Positions 47,572 through 58,872 of a stretch of 64,000 nt of DNA are shown here, one piece after another. Source of the stretch: Sinotaia quadrata (taxonomy: Eukaryota > Mollusca > Gastropoda > Architaenioglossa > Viviparidae); contig CM054182.1 of NCBI GenBank assembly GCA_028829895.1, positions 16,698,001-16,762,000 on the forward strand, written 5' to 3'. The notes beneath the pieces are model-generated. The model saw nothing but the letters and a program-made list of their open reading frames with translations, made no database searches and was not told the DNA's origin. Position 1 is the first letter of the stretch. Every line of letters begins with the position of its first letter. Position numbers and translations under genes: made by a program.

Positions 47572-47657
47572 GTTCGGCTACCCGTTGTAGTCGAGAAGGC
47601 GAAGCAGTGATCATACCCGGTATTACAGATGACCCTTGTATCAGTTGCACCTGTCGG
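47572..47657 (+). CDS. BMPER: BMPER / crossveinless-2 homologue, exon 2 (start of VWC domain 1)
   Basis: Encodes the first half of the first von Willebrand factor C domain, the ligand-binding part in BMPER/CV-2. After the split Gly it has 28 codons (residues 59-86), including EGEAVIIPGITDDPC and CISCTC. Cysteines are at residues 63, 80, 83 and 85, with the CxxCxC signature. The match to vertebrate BMPER is close in spacing and wording (C-x4-GE-x-x-x-IP-x-ITD-x-PC-I-x-C-x-C). It is flanked by a good acceptor (TTGTTACAG) and a consensus donor (CGG/GTAAGT) and ends in phase 0. Other VWC proteins (kielin/chordin-like) are less likely because of the ITDxPCI segment and the signal-peptide exon just before. 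The rest of the protein (further VWC domains, VWD, TIL) must lie beyond the window. Confidence 0.87.
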
Positions 47658-47724
47658 GTAAGTCAAAACACAACACTGTCAAATTACGAGAGAATCGCGA
47701 GCATTTATTTCAACACATTTTTAC

Positions 47725-48110
47725 GTCACTGTTTGTTGGAGAACTTGTGATACATTACTGTTTGTTGGAGAACTTGTGATACATAACTGTTTGTTGGAGA
47801 ACGTGTGATACATAACTGTTTGTTGGAGAACTTGTGACACATAACTGTTTGTTGGAGAACTCGAAATACTTTACTGTTTGTCGGAGAACTCGTAATACGT
47901 TACTGTTTGTTGGAGAACTCGTAGTACGTTACTGTTTGTTGGAGAACTCGTAGTACGTTACTGTTTGTTGGAGAACTCGTAATACATTATTGTTGATTAA
48001 AGAACGAGTAATACATTATTGTTGATTAGAGAACAAGTAATACATTATTGTTGATTAGAGAACAAGTTATACATTATTGTTGATTAGAGAACAAGTAATA
48101 CATTATTACA
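47725..48110. repeat. 30-bp minisatellite next to exon 2
   Basis: About thirteen copies of TACTGTTTGTTGGAGAACT plus CGTAATACAT, with a later variant ATTGTTGATTAGAGAAC. It starts about 70 bp after the exon 2 donor. Confidence 0.94.
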
Positions 48111-48289
48111 GATTTGACAGTACACGCAGTCTGTTCTTACTTTGTATTCCCATATTATGTTATTCTTGTTGCAATTACTTCCTGTTTCTGCATTCATGCT
48201 ACTTCTAGTGTTTCGATTCCGCAATTCTCTCACAAATTCCTAAATTTTATTTCAGACAGTTGATTGTGTCGCCTTATGTGTTCCGTGTT

Positions 48290-48590
48290 AGCTAGAGACC
48301 GGCATCTGGACAGTACATGTTTTACTGTTCGTCCTTAACTTGTATGTTAGCGGTGGCATCTGGACAGCATGTTTACTGTTCCGTCCGTACTCTTGTGTGT
48401 TAGATATAGACTGGCATCTGGACAGTATGTTTACTGTTCCGTCCGTACTCTTGTGTGTTGGCTTGAGACTGGCATCTGAACAGTACATGTTTAACCGTTT
48501 CATCCGCACTCTTGTGTGTTAGATATAGACTGGCATCTGGACAGCATGTGTTTTACTGTTTCGTCCGTACTCTTGTGTGTTGACAACTCA
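48290..48590. repeat. ~60-bp minisatellite
   Basis: Five copies with GACTGGCATCTGGACAGTAT and CCGTCCGTACTCTTGTGTGT. Confidence 0.9.
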
Positions 48591-48654
48591 AATCGTCATG
48601 ATTTTTGTCGTGAAATTGTGGGCTTAGTGCTCCACACGCCTAGCAGTAGCGTGT

Positions 48655-48965
48655 GCGTCCTTTTGTGTGTGTGTGTGTGTTTTGACTGTCTCGTTGGTGC
48701 TACATTGTTTTGAACCATCTCTTTGAACTGTCTGTGTGTGTATGTGTGTGTGTGTTGACAGTCTCGTTGGAGCTAACACTGTTTTGATCTGTCTCTCTCA
48801 GCTGTGTGTGTTGACAGTCTTGATGTTATTACACAGTTTTGAGCTATGTCTCTCATCTCTGTGTGTGTTGACAGTCTTGTTGTTATTACACAGTTTTGAG
48901 CCGTGTCTCTCATCTCTGTGTGTGTTGACAGTCTTGTTGTTATTACACAGTTTCGAGACGACTGT
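48655..48965. repeat. (GT)n tracts and a ~57-bp minisatellite
   Basis: Short GT tracts, then four copies with GTGTGTTGACAGTCTTGTTG and TTATTACACAGTTTTGAG. Confidence 0.9.
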
Positions 48966-49089
48966 CTCAGATATGAATGTGTTGATTGTCTTGGTTTTCC
49001 ATAGTTTTGACGCTGATTTGTCCGTGGTGAGGTTTCAAACTCCAATTGTTTATTGTTGCCTGATTCAACTTTTTCTTTCATGTTTCGTA

Positions 49090-49350
49090 CCTTTTGGCAG
49101 TGGTCGGCATACCCCACTGGTTTTAACTGTTTCAATCAATGTTCTAGTTACTGGCAGTGGTCGGCATACCCCATTGGTTTTAACTGTTTCCATCAATGCT
49201 CTACTTACTGGCAGTGGTCGGCATACCCCATTGGTTTTAACTGTTTCCATCAATGCTCTAGTTACTGGCAGTGGTCGGCATACCCCATTGGTTTTAACTG
49301 TTTCCATCAATGCTCTAGTTATTGGCAGTGGTCGGCATACTCCACTGGTT
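49090..49350. repeat. 57-bp minisatellite, about 4.5 copies
   Basis: Near-identical copies with CTGGCAGTGGTCGGCATACC and GGTTTTAACTGTTTCCATCA. 57 is a multiple of three, so the frames stay open with 19-residue repeats. I see no coding context. Confidence 0.95.
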
Positions 49351-49354
49351 TAAC

Positions 49355-49860
49355 TGCTTCCATCAGTGACGTGTCTTTTTGTGTCTCGATTAAGCATAAG
49401 AGTCTTCAACAGTGTCCTTGATTTCCTTGATTTCCCAGCCTCCCGCTTTCTGGGTCAATAGTTCGTCGACATCCGCTTTTAGTTAAAGTGGCATGCATTT
49501 ACGAACATTTCTTCCGTTTGTTTTTCTATCTAGTTCATTTTCTGTCTAGTTCATTTTCTGTCTAGTTTATTGATCTTGTTTTTCTGTCCAATCAAAAACC
49601 CCGTGTAGCTGATTACCTGCAGGAAACACACACTAATGTTCCTGTGTAGCTGATTACAGATATGGAAAGTGTAATAATCGGTAGGCATCTGCTATACCGG
49701 AGACTGACGCCAACTACTACCTCTGGGAAGAGTCGGGGGACATCGGAGGCCAGTGACTACACCTCGCTGCTATTGCAGCCCCCCATCCCCTTTTAAATGT
49801 TTATGTACTTTAAATGTTGGTCCATTTTTCAACCTGAATCTGACCTACGACCCCACTCTA
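49355..49860. other. Single-copy stretch with an unidentified GC-rich patch
   Basis: 49680-49790 (ACCGGAGACTGACGCCAACT, then TCGGGGGACATCGGAGGCC) differs in composition from its surroundings and could be a transposon remnant. I do not recognise it. Confidence 0.4.
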
Positions 49861-49864
49861 TTTC

Positions 49865-50480
49865 TCAGTACATTTTTAATACAGACTGTCATTGATTCCG
49901 TTCATATATAATTCTAATATTCACTCTGATTCTATGACTCTGTTAATAACACTGTTCTAAGATTGACTCGGTTAATTATATAATTCTTAATCGACTCTGA
50001 TTCTATGACTCAGTTAATAACACTGTTCTAAAATTGACTAGGTTAATTATACAATTCTTAATTGACTCTGATTCTGTGTCTCAGTTAATTATACAATTCT
50101 TAATTGACTCTGATTCTATGTCTATAACACAGTTCTAACATTGACTTTGATTCTATGGATCTGTTAATAGCACAATTCTAACATTGACCACAATTCTAAC
50201 ATTGTCTCTGATTCTCTGACTCAGTTAATAATACAATTCTGATATTGATTCTGATTTTATGACTCAATAACACTGCAGCTCTGTCTGGTCTGTCTCTTTT
50301 TCTAAGCGTAATTCTTGTCATACGATAATACCTCCTAACATTGACTCCGATTCTATGACTCAGTTAATAATACAATTCTAACTTTCACTCTGATTCTATG
50401 ACTCAATAACACTACAGCTCTGTCTGGTCTGTCTCTTTTTCTAAGCGTAATTCTTTTCATACGATAATACCTACTAACAT
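49865..50480. repeat. ~47-bp minisatellite
   Basis: About ten diverged copies with GACTCTGATTCTATGACTCA and GTTAATAATACAATTCTAAC. A ~100-bp block with GCTCTGTCTGGTCTGTCTCT is duplicated at 50276 and 50415. Confidence 0.88.
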
Positions 50481-50499
50481 TGACTCATGTCTTGTAGAT

Positions 50500-50995
50500 T
50501 TGGTCATATGAGTCAGTGTTTGTTTGGCTCTGTGGCTTGGATCTCTGACTAATTATGTGATTTTGAGGTTGTGACTCTGGTCTTAAAACCGCTTGTCTTT
50601 TATCCATTGTCCTTGATTCGTTCCCTTTGACTCCATGCTTAAACTGTGACCTCTGACTCTGGCCCTTTGTCTCCATGTTTTGACTGTGACCTTTGGTCTG
50701 GTCCTTTGATTGTAATCATGTGTCTTGGTTTCTGTGACTCTGGTCTTTTGACTTTGGCCTTTGACTGTGGCGCTGTAACTTCATGTCTTTGTCTTTTGGA
50801 CTCTAGTCCTGTTATCTGGTCATATCACTCTGGCTATGTAACCACTGGCCTTAAGACTATGGCATTGTGACGCTGGCCTTATGGTCTGGCTATGTAACTC
50901 TGGAAGTGTGTTCTGGTCGTATCACTCTACTTGTATGACGCTAGCCTTATCACTCTGGCAGTGTGACGCCGGCTTTGTGACTCCGGCCCGAACTA
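50500..50995. repeat. Degenerate short repeats of GTGACTCTGGTC
   Basis: Irregular array of TTTGACTGTGACCTTTGGTC-like units of 12-24 bp. Confidence 0.75.
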
Positions 50996-51573
50996 CAATA
51001 TATATTTAGAAAATGGCAATATGTCTTAACCGCCAGAATTTTTTCGTCATAAATCAATCAGTATTCAAGACTCTTGGGATATGTCTGTACATAGGGGAGT
51101 TACGATCGTAAAAGAATAGCTCGGGGAGACGCATAAGATTTATGTAAGGGGCGGTTACTCTCATTGTGCGCTTCTAAAGACAAAACTTGAAAAGGACGAT
51201 TGTTTATATAAGTCCAAACGCAAGCACTGGGGTGACACATTTTAGACATTGTATGCATTTTTTAACTGCTAAACATGCAATATTTCAGTTGTCCTGCCTC
51301 TGTGAAAGTGATCTTCAGAGAGGCATAGATTTAGGGCTTCGTCAACATATTGCATGCCGACATTTTTCTAACGGTAAACATCTAAATATCTAACGGCAAA
51401 TATCTAAATATATCAATTCTTTGTACAAAAGCATTCCTGCTGCTCGTCACAATTTCTCTTCTATTCGCCAAAGTGATAAATTTAACTGCTAGTGCAGCAA
51501 AACTTGCCGTTCATTTCACAAGTATAAAAAAAACATCGAAACACGTAATATGGAGACGAGACTGGTTTACGGG
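50996..51573. other. Single-copy stretch, nothing recognised
   Basis: No gene or element recognised. Confidence 0.45.
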
Positions 51574-51605
<32 letters not shown>

Positions 51606-51625
51606 GTGTGAGTGTGTGTGTGTGT

Positions 51626-51684
<59 letters not shown>

Positions 51685-51701
51685 TGAGAGAGAGAGAGAG
51701 G
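51574..51701. repeat. (GT)n(GA)n microsatellite
   Basis: About 108 bp of GT with few interruptions, then a short GA tract. Confidence 0.97.
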
Positions 51702-52959
51702 TAGGCAGGCGATGCATACGCATGAAATTCTTTCGTCGTGTTCATTTCTGTGTAACAGTTTCTACGTTATTTGCTCCCTAAGTTTGAGATATGAGATAAA
51801 TTAAGAATTTAATATCATGTCTGTAAGATATGACATATTAGAACGATAAAAATTATTTACAGAGCTACACTATACGCAATGACGATTGTGTGCAGCATAA
51901 AGATTTGTAGAGATTCTCGTAAACTGTAGAGAGTCTCGTAGCTGCAAAAAGACTCTCGTAACTGTGTAGAAATTCTCGTAACTCTTGAATGATTCTAGTA
52001 TGTTTCCTACTTTAGAGCAATTCTCGCAACTTTCGTGTGATTTTCGATTTTAGAATGTCTGTAATAACTTTGAAATGTCTATTGTGACCCAAGCAGTTTT
52101 GTAAACAGTATAGAAATATAACGATTGTCTTTGTAGTGTACTGTGGGGGTTGTTTGTGTATGAATGAGAGAGAGAGGGAGGGAGAGGGAGAGAGAGACTA
52201 AGTGTCTGATCTATATAATGTAGTATTGTCTCTGAACGTGTGAATTATACATATGCAGTTTCTTCTGTCTTAAAAACATTGTACAGTTATCTCTTGTGTC
52301 TTAAATGCATACGTTTAGTTGTATTCAACATATCAAAGTGTGGTTTCTTTCTTTATACAGAGTTAACTTTGAAATTGTTAAAATAGTGCTAATTCTGTTT
52401 TTGACAACGTCCACTTATTTCCAAACCATCTGCTGAGCGGTGTAATATTGTGCATACTTTGGGGTAGATTATATGTTAACATTTTATTTTGAAATATTTC
52501 AATTGGCGTCACAGTTTATCTTTGCATTATTTTGACATTTGATTGTAAAGACTTTTTTTTTCAACGTTGACCTTTGGCGTCCTATCAAAGCCAACCACCT
52601 TGACTGAATTGCCTCTTGAAATCAGAAGTAGTGACCTCTGACCTCAGTCAAGAGCGGCCTAATCGCTCTCCTTTTCTGGCAGCCAGAGTCGATTTTTTGT
52701 ATTTCATCTTTTAATTGTTCCAGAATGCCCTTCATCCCGTAAATATTAAGGCGACCACTGATTATATGTATTTCATTTTTTAATAAATTCAAACACACTT
52801 TTTGACTTGAAATATACACCACCATAATACCTTTCATCCTGTTATTATTAAGATAGTCATTGACTTCATGCAGTTCATCTTGTTATTATTAAGGTAGTCA
52901 TTGACTTCATGCATTTCATCTTTGAGCTGTTTCAAACATGCACCATAACATACACTGAC
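51702..52959. other. Mostly single-copy stretch
   Basis: Loose repeats of GATTCTCGTAACTGT at 51910-52030 and GTCATTGACTTCATGCA at 52850-52920. A GA-rich tract lies at 52167-52197. No gene recognised. Confidence 0.45.
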
Positions 52960-53070
52960 TGAAATGCACTTCAGGAATTTATTACTTCACTAATATAATG
53001 CACTTCAGGAATTTATTACTTCACTAATATAATGCCATTCAGGAATTTATTACTTCACTAATATAACGCA
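52960..53070. repeat. ~34-bp tandem repeat, three copies
   Basis: TTCAGGAATTTATTACTTCA repeated three times with near identity. Confidence 0.94.
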
Positions 53071-53679
53071 TTGTTCCTTAATTGTTACAAGAGTCTCTGA
53101 TTCCATGCAGTTAATTCAGCTATGCATTTCTACTTTCTTCGTAATTTCTTCTTTCTGTCTTCTTTTTTAATTTTTCTTTCTTTCTTCTTTCTTTAGCTTT
53201 CTTCTCTTTTTTTTTCTTATTATTTCATTCTTTATTTGTTCCTTTTTTTATTTTTTCTTCTCCTTGTTATTCACTCTTTATTGCAGCACTGTTACTAGTA
53301 CTTTAATTATTTTGTTGTATCTAGAAGTGTTTGGAGTAAAGCATTTTTTCTAAATACTTTCTTATCGGCTTAATATGCTTAATATAAAGTCATTCGTCTC
53401 CCCTTCCTGTAAAGGACAAGAAAGAAGGGAGAAGAAAAGAGCGAGATTGAGAAATAATGACAATGGAAGGAGGGAAAGGAGGGAGACATAAAGAATGAGA
53501 GCATAAGACAACAGCATTGGAAGGCAAGAAAGGATGAGAGAATGACTGAAAGAAGTGAAATGACAGTAAAATGGATAGAACGGAACAAAAGGAACAAAAC
53601 AAACTTTATTTTTTTGCAATAGTGAACTGTTAAGATTATTTTTTCTGTTTACATAATTGCTATTACTATAAGTATAATC
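53071..53679. other. T-rich then purine-rich low-complexity stretch
   Basis: 53140-53270 is TTTCTTTC-rich. 53400-53600 is purine-rich on the + strand. Overlapping minus-strand open frames follow from the composition. Confidence 0.55.
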
Positions 53680-54058
53680 CACATATATTTAACAGTAAGA
53701 GGTATAATCCACATACAGTTAATAAAAAGTATAATCCACATACAGTTAATAAGAAGTATAATCCACATACAGTTAATAAGAAGTACAATCTACCTACAGT
53801 TAATAAGACAAAGTATAATCCACATACAGTTAATAATAAGAAGTTTAATGGACATACAGTTAAAATAAGTATAATCCACAAAAAATCAGTTAATAATAAG
53901 TATAATCCACATACAGTAAAAATAAGTATAATCCACAGACAGTTAATAAGAAGTATAATCCACATACAGTAAAAATAAGTATAATCTACATACAGTTAAT
54001 AAGAATTATAATCCTTATACTGTAAAAATAAGTATAATCCACATACAGTTAATAATAA
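53680..54058. repeat. ~27-bp minisatellite
   Basis: About fourteen copies of AAGTATAATCCACATACAGT plus TAATAAG with small indels. Confidence 0.93.
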
Positions 54059-54099
54059 ATGGATGGGACACAAAGATAGTGGAAGACCGAAAACGGTGG

Positions 54100-54275
54100 G
54101 GGGAAAGGTGAAAGAGCAAGAAAAAAAGGACAGCGGAAGGCAGCAATCGAGGTGTGTGGAAGAGAGAGAATGACAAAATGAAAAATAAGGACAGTGGAAG
54201 GCAGCAATCGAGGTGTATGTGGAAGAGAGAAAGAATGGCAAAATGAGAAAAAGGACAGTGGAAGGCAGGAATGGC
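54100..54275. repeat. ~60-bp purine-rich repeat, three copies
   Basis: Copies of AAAGGACAGTGGAAGGCAGC and GAGGTGTATGTGGAAGAGAG. The minus-strand Pro/Ser/Phe-rich frame is an artefact. Confidence 0.88.
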
Positions 54276-55229
54276 AGTTGGAGTGGATGGGTGGGGAGAT
54301 AGAGTGAGAGAGACAAGGAAAATCAATGGAGGTGAAGAAAGGGCGACAGAAAATAATAATGGAAAGGGAGGGGCGTGGATTTTAGATACTTGGATGCAAT
54401 TGACTATAAGGGGGGTAAGAGTACTAACAGTCTGAATGAAAGACATGCAAATGAGCAAACACACAAACACCGCACGTATACAATCAGTCAAACAAGCGTA
54501 GGGGGTCGAGGGACTGTTCACGAAAGTCGGGCATGCTGATTTTATTCCATAAATGAAAACATAAACAACACGATTTTGCAAAGAGAAATTAATTTGAGTT
54601 GTATTTCCAAAGTCGCTGGGGACATTTGTTTGACAAGCCTACAGTTAAACACAGAAATGTTTGTCTCAAGCCATGAAATTACATTGCATTCAATGTTGAA
54701 ATTCTGTTCTCTTTTTCTGTTCTTTTCTTTTCATGATTTTAAACTAATTTCAAGATATTTCTGTTTCTTTAAGTACATTAAAACATTTTTCTTTAGCATT
54801 TATTTTTGACATAAGCACTTAAATGTTATATTAGTATTTCACTTTATTTGTTTTAGTCATTACAGTCAGTAAGTGTGTTTGATTCTTCATGTGTGTGTCT
54901 GTGTGTGCATGTATGTTTGGCGCAAGTTGTGTGGTTCTGAAATGGTGCTCTTAGAAAGATAAATTAAACGGCTGAATAGGTTTGAAAGAGAACTGATTAA
55001 TATTGTGTATTGGTGTATTGTGTATTAATAACGAGGCATAAATACACAAAGACATATTTAGTTCTGGTAAGTTATTACTCAAAACAAATATACATTTCAT
55101 TTGAAGGTTGGAAATAAGCATTGTATATACATGCAAATTTGTAAATATTTATTATCATCCAACATTATATTAAATAGATGCCTTTACATTATTTTGCAAA
55201 TCAATTGATGCTATAGACGACTCTTCCAT
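54276..55229. other. Single-copy stretch, nothing recognised
   Basis: No coding or RNA feature supported. Confidence 0.45.
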
Positions 55230-56015
55230 ATGTGTGAAACTATTGTTGACGTCAAGTGTGACACTACTATTGACATGAAGTGTAACAATTCAGATGACGT
55301 TCGGTGTTTATACATGACAGTTGACGTGCAATGTGACACTAAGGTTGACATTGATTTACACTGAAGTTAACATTTGGCATGCGTTATGACACTACAGTTT
55401 ACGTACTTTGTATCTCTGCAGTTGATATGCATTGTGACACTGACACTGCACTTGACAGTTGACGTGCATTTTGACACTACAGTTAACATTTGACACGCAA
55501 TGTGACACTGCAGTTGATGTGCATTGTGACACTGCACTTGACAGTTGACGCACATTGTGACACTACAGTTGACATTTGGCATGCACTGTAACACTGAAGT
55601 TGACGTGCATTGTGACAAGACACTTTACCTACATTGTGACACTACAGTTGACATTTGATGTGCATTGTGACGTTACAGTTAACATACATTGTGACAGTAC
55701 AGTTGACATTTGACGTGAATTGTGACACTACACTTTACTTACATTGTGACACTGACTGCTGTACATTGTGACAGACACAGTTGACATTTGATGTGAATTG
55801 TGACGTTACAGTTTACATACAATGTGACAGATCAGTTGATGGTTTTCTTACATTGTGACACTACATGTTGACATTTGATGTGAATTGTGACGCTACAGTT
55901 GACTGTTGTCGTACATTGTGACACTAAAGTTGATATTTGATGTGACACTACAGTTTACACACATTGTGACACTACCGTTGATTGCTATCGTGCACTGACT
56001 CTACACTTGACGAGA
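55230..56015. repeat. TGACA/TGACGT-rich minisatellite
   Basis: More than twenty irregular copies of ACAGTTGACATTTGACGTGC and ATTGTGACACTAC. The unit varies from 30 to 45 bp. TGAC recurs on average every 15-20 bp, giving many TGACA (TALE homeodomain-like) and some TGACGT (CRE half-site) matches. Confidence 0.88.
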
Positions 56016-56029
56016 TAGTGGTGGAAGTA

Positions 56030-56520
56030 CTTAAAGTGTCAGAAGTATATTATGCAAAGAATTTTGTTTTTGTGCTTTAGCAGTGGGAGTATTTAGAGTG
56101 TCAGAAGTATATTATGCAAAGAATTTTGTTTTTGTGCTTTAGCAGTGGGAGTATTTGGAGAATCTGAAGTATAATATACAAAGAACTTTGTAGTTTTAAT
56201 TTTGCAATGGGAGTATTTAGAGTGTCAGAAGTCTGTTATACAAAGAACTTTGTAGTTTTAATTTTGCAATGGGAGTATTTAGAGTGTCAGAAGTCTGTTA
56301 TACAAAGAACTTTGTAGTTTTAATTTTGCAATGGGAGTATTTAGAGTGTCAGAAGTCTGTTATACAAAGAACTTTGTAGTTTTAATTTTGCAATGGGAGT
56401 ATTTAGAGTGTCAGAAGTCTGTTATACAAAGAACTTTGTAGTTTTAATTTTGCAATGGGAGTATTTAGAGTGTCAGATGTCTGTTATACAAAGAACGTTT
56501 AATTTTGCTTTCACAATGGG
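56030..56520. repeat. 62-bp minisatellite
   Basis: Eight copies, period 62 bp, with GGGAGTATTTAGAGTGTCAG and TTATACAAAGAACTTTGTAG. The inner four are near-identical. The first two form a variant pair. Confidence 0.96.
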
Positions 56521-56770
56521 AGGGCATCTAGAATGTGAGATAAAGCGATACCATTAAACTAGTAGTACTGATAGAAGGAAACAAAACTGTACCAGTAGGT
56601 CTTTATATATCTTGACATTGACAATTCGCAGGTTGCAAGATTAAAATGAACTCTCTCTAATTCTCTCTATTCTCTCTCTCTTATATTTAAAACAATGTTA
56701 ATATCGACAATACACAGAGGTAAGAAAAAAAGTACCAGCTTTAATGAGAATTTACAATTTTTTATTTTAC
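56521..56770. other. Single-copy stretch
   Basis: Nothing recognised apart from a short TC tract near 56650-56680. Confidence 0.45.
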
Positions 56771-56810
<40 letters not shown>

Positions 56811-57240
56811 CGCATGTGCGCGAGCGAACGAGAGAGCAGAGAACATTCATCCGGCAATGACCGACAAACAGATTAGGAAGACAAAGAGATCACGTAGTGA
56901 GACAGCCACAGTGCTTCCCGCGCTCGCTAAACGACAGATAATTGTCACTACGTACACAGCCCCCTCCCCGTCTCTCCAGTCTCCATAGTGATGTGAGGAG
57001 AGTACAAAACACTCGATTTTCAAGCAAAGAGACCCGTATGTATTCCCGCGACTTCGGCATGCAGGGACCGCCTGAGTGTGTCTTATGGAACTTAAGAGGT
57101 TGGCCATCAATATTATCTCTTATTGTGCCATCTCATAACCTCTATGCCCTGTCACGCCGGCCGCGCTCTATATAAATTGTCGCCGAGTTGACCCGCTTTA
57201 GACGGAAATAGGCCACACTTAGCACAGACCTCACCGATCA
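56771..57240. promoter_or_regulatory. GC/CpG-rich block with a TATA-like box, candidate regulatory element
   Basis: Starts with a (GT)n(CG)n tract (56774-56825). Then comes non-repetitive, CpG-containing sequence with CCCCCTCCCC (56961-56970) and CTATATAAA (57168-57176) set in GC-rich surroundings. It is the second clear CpG-rich island of the window and lies inside BMPER intron 2. It may be an internal promoter or enhancer. No exon with a recognisable product follows within view. Confidence 0.35.
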
Positions 57241-57289
57241 CAGGAATGTTTGGACTTTTTGTCTACATGAGGCGATTTTGAGAGTGTGG

Positions 57290-57295
57290 TAGTGT

Positions 57296-57326
<31 letters not shown>

Positions 57327-57330
57327 GTGT
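57290..57330. repeat. (GT)n microsatellite
   Basis: Short GT tract. Confidence 0.9.
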
Positions 57331-57449
57331 AGGGGAGGGGAGGAAGAACCTGGACATATACATATTCGGCGCCAGTGTCCAGCCGATAACTTGACATAAT
57401 ATTTGCGATAAATGACCGCGTCTCAGGTCCGTAATTCGCACTTTTTCAG

Positions 57450-57595
57450 GATTTCTTGTTGCAGTGTTTTTTCGGCGACTGGTCCGAAAGACCTCTGTTA
57501 CTGAAATAGCCTAATTAAATGTTTCTTGTTGCAGTACTTTTTCGGCGACAGGTCCGAAAGACCTCTGTTACTGAAATAGCCGAATTAAATGTTTC
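57450..57595. repeat. ~70-bp tandem duplication
   Basis: Two copies with TTTCTTGTTGCAGT, GGTCCGAAAGACCTCTGTTA and GAAATAGCC. The GGTC/GACC arms give each copy a small hairpin. Confidence 0.95.
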
Positions 57596-57689
57596 TTTAA
57601 GTCCTATTGAGTTTGCAACTAAAAAAAAAAAACAGAACAAGAACAAAAATAAGAAAAATTATATGAAGAAAATATACAAGAAACTGTAC

Positions 57690-57915
57690 AAACTTACGAT
57701 CATGTCCGGAAGTACTTCTAAAAGCTTAGATCCTGTATTTCTAAACACTTACGATCATGTCCGGAAGTATTTCTAAAAAACTTACGATCATGTCCGGAGG
57801 TATTTCTAAAAAACTTACGATCGTGTCCGGAGGTATTTCTAAACACTTACGATCATGTCCGGAGGTATTTCTAAAAAACTTACGATCATGTCCGGAGGTA
57901 TTTCTAAAACGCAAT
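57690..57915. repeat. ~33-bp minisatellite
   Basis: Seven copies with CTTACGATCATGTCCGGAGG plus TATTTCTAAA. TCCGGA is palindromic. Confidence 0.95.
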
Positions 57916-58640
57916 CTTAGAAGGAAGTATTTGTAAAACTTATGATCTTGGCCGGAAGTGTCTCTGAAAGCTTACAACTTTGGCCTTTAAACTCAACATT
58001 CATGATGGAAGTGGGGGAGGTCGATTGAGAAATAAAAAGTCAGCGTACTAATCAGGGTTGAAGCCCTAAATCTTCCGTATACCTATGCTTAGTACTAGAC
58101 GACATTATTAACATATAACACTTTCTGTAAAGTACCCAGTAAGCAAACAAATCATATAAAAGTACTAGATAACATTATTAACATAGACAGACTAGACACT
58201 ATTCACATACGAGTGCGCAAACAATCTTTATCCATTAAATAGTCGTCAGACGAATGAGATGTCATCTGCAACAAATATTGCATTGTCATAAAGGATGACT
58301 GTTTGGCGCCAGATCGGCAGACGAATTTATAGTTATGTCACTAAACGTTTCAAAGATAACAGGAAGATATTGTTACCTCCATGAATTTTTAATTCAAAAG
58401 GAATGTGCCTTAACGAACTGGAGTGTTAAGTAGTAGGACAGGATAACACGCATACGTTCTTATTAATCTCACTGAGATTTTGTAAAATTTACTTTAAAAA
58501 ATATTTTGGTCTTGATAAAACGTTCAGGTTAGTTTACATTTATCATACACTTATTTAGTGTCTCAACAGTTCGTAAAGTAAGCTTAAAGGGCAATTTGTC
58601 CGAGATTTTAGAACAAATATAACCTGTACTTTTTAGTTTC
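57916..58640. other. Single-copy stretch, nothing recognised
   Basis: Loose duplication of AGTACTAGA(C/T) and ACATTATTAACATA near 58090-58185. No gene seen. Confidence 0.45.
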
Positions 58641-58649
58641 TTTTTAATA

Positions 58650-58872
58650 CAAGAACAAATTATTCTGTTTCTTTCTAGTTAAACCTATATTGTTCTATTT
58701 CTTTTCAGTAAAAACGTATATTGTTCTATTTCTTTTCAGTAAAAACGTGTATTGTTCATTTTTTTTACAGTAAAAACGTGCATTGTTCTGTTTCTTTTCA
58801 GTAAAAAACGTGTATTGTTCTATTTCTTTTCAGCAAAAGCATGTATTCTTCTACTTCTTTTCAATAAAATCC
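58650..58872. repeat. 31-bp minisatellite with acceptor-like core
   Basis: Seven copies with TTGTTCTATTTCTTTTCAG and TAAAAACGTGTA. Each intact copy has a pyrimidine tract plus CAG in the sense direction of BMPER. Confidence 0.93.

Noticed and set aside
54015..54581. 188-codon minus-strand frame as a gene
   Set aside because: Lies on a purine-rich low-complexity repeat. Pro/Ser/Phe-rich composition with internal repeats and no recognised domain.
12711..58314. GGCGCC sites (12711, 57368, near 58309) as SMAD-binding BMP response elements
   Set aside because: About two are expected by chance in a window of this size and composition, and spacing to GTCT does not match the known element.
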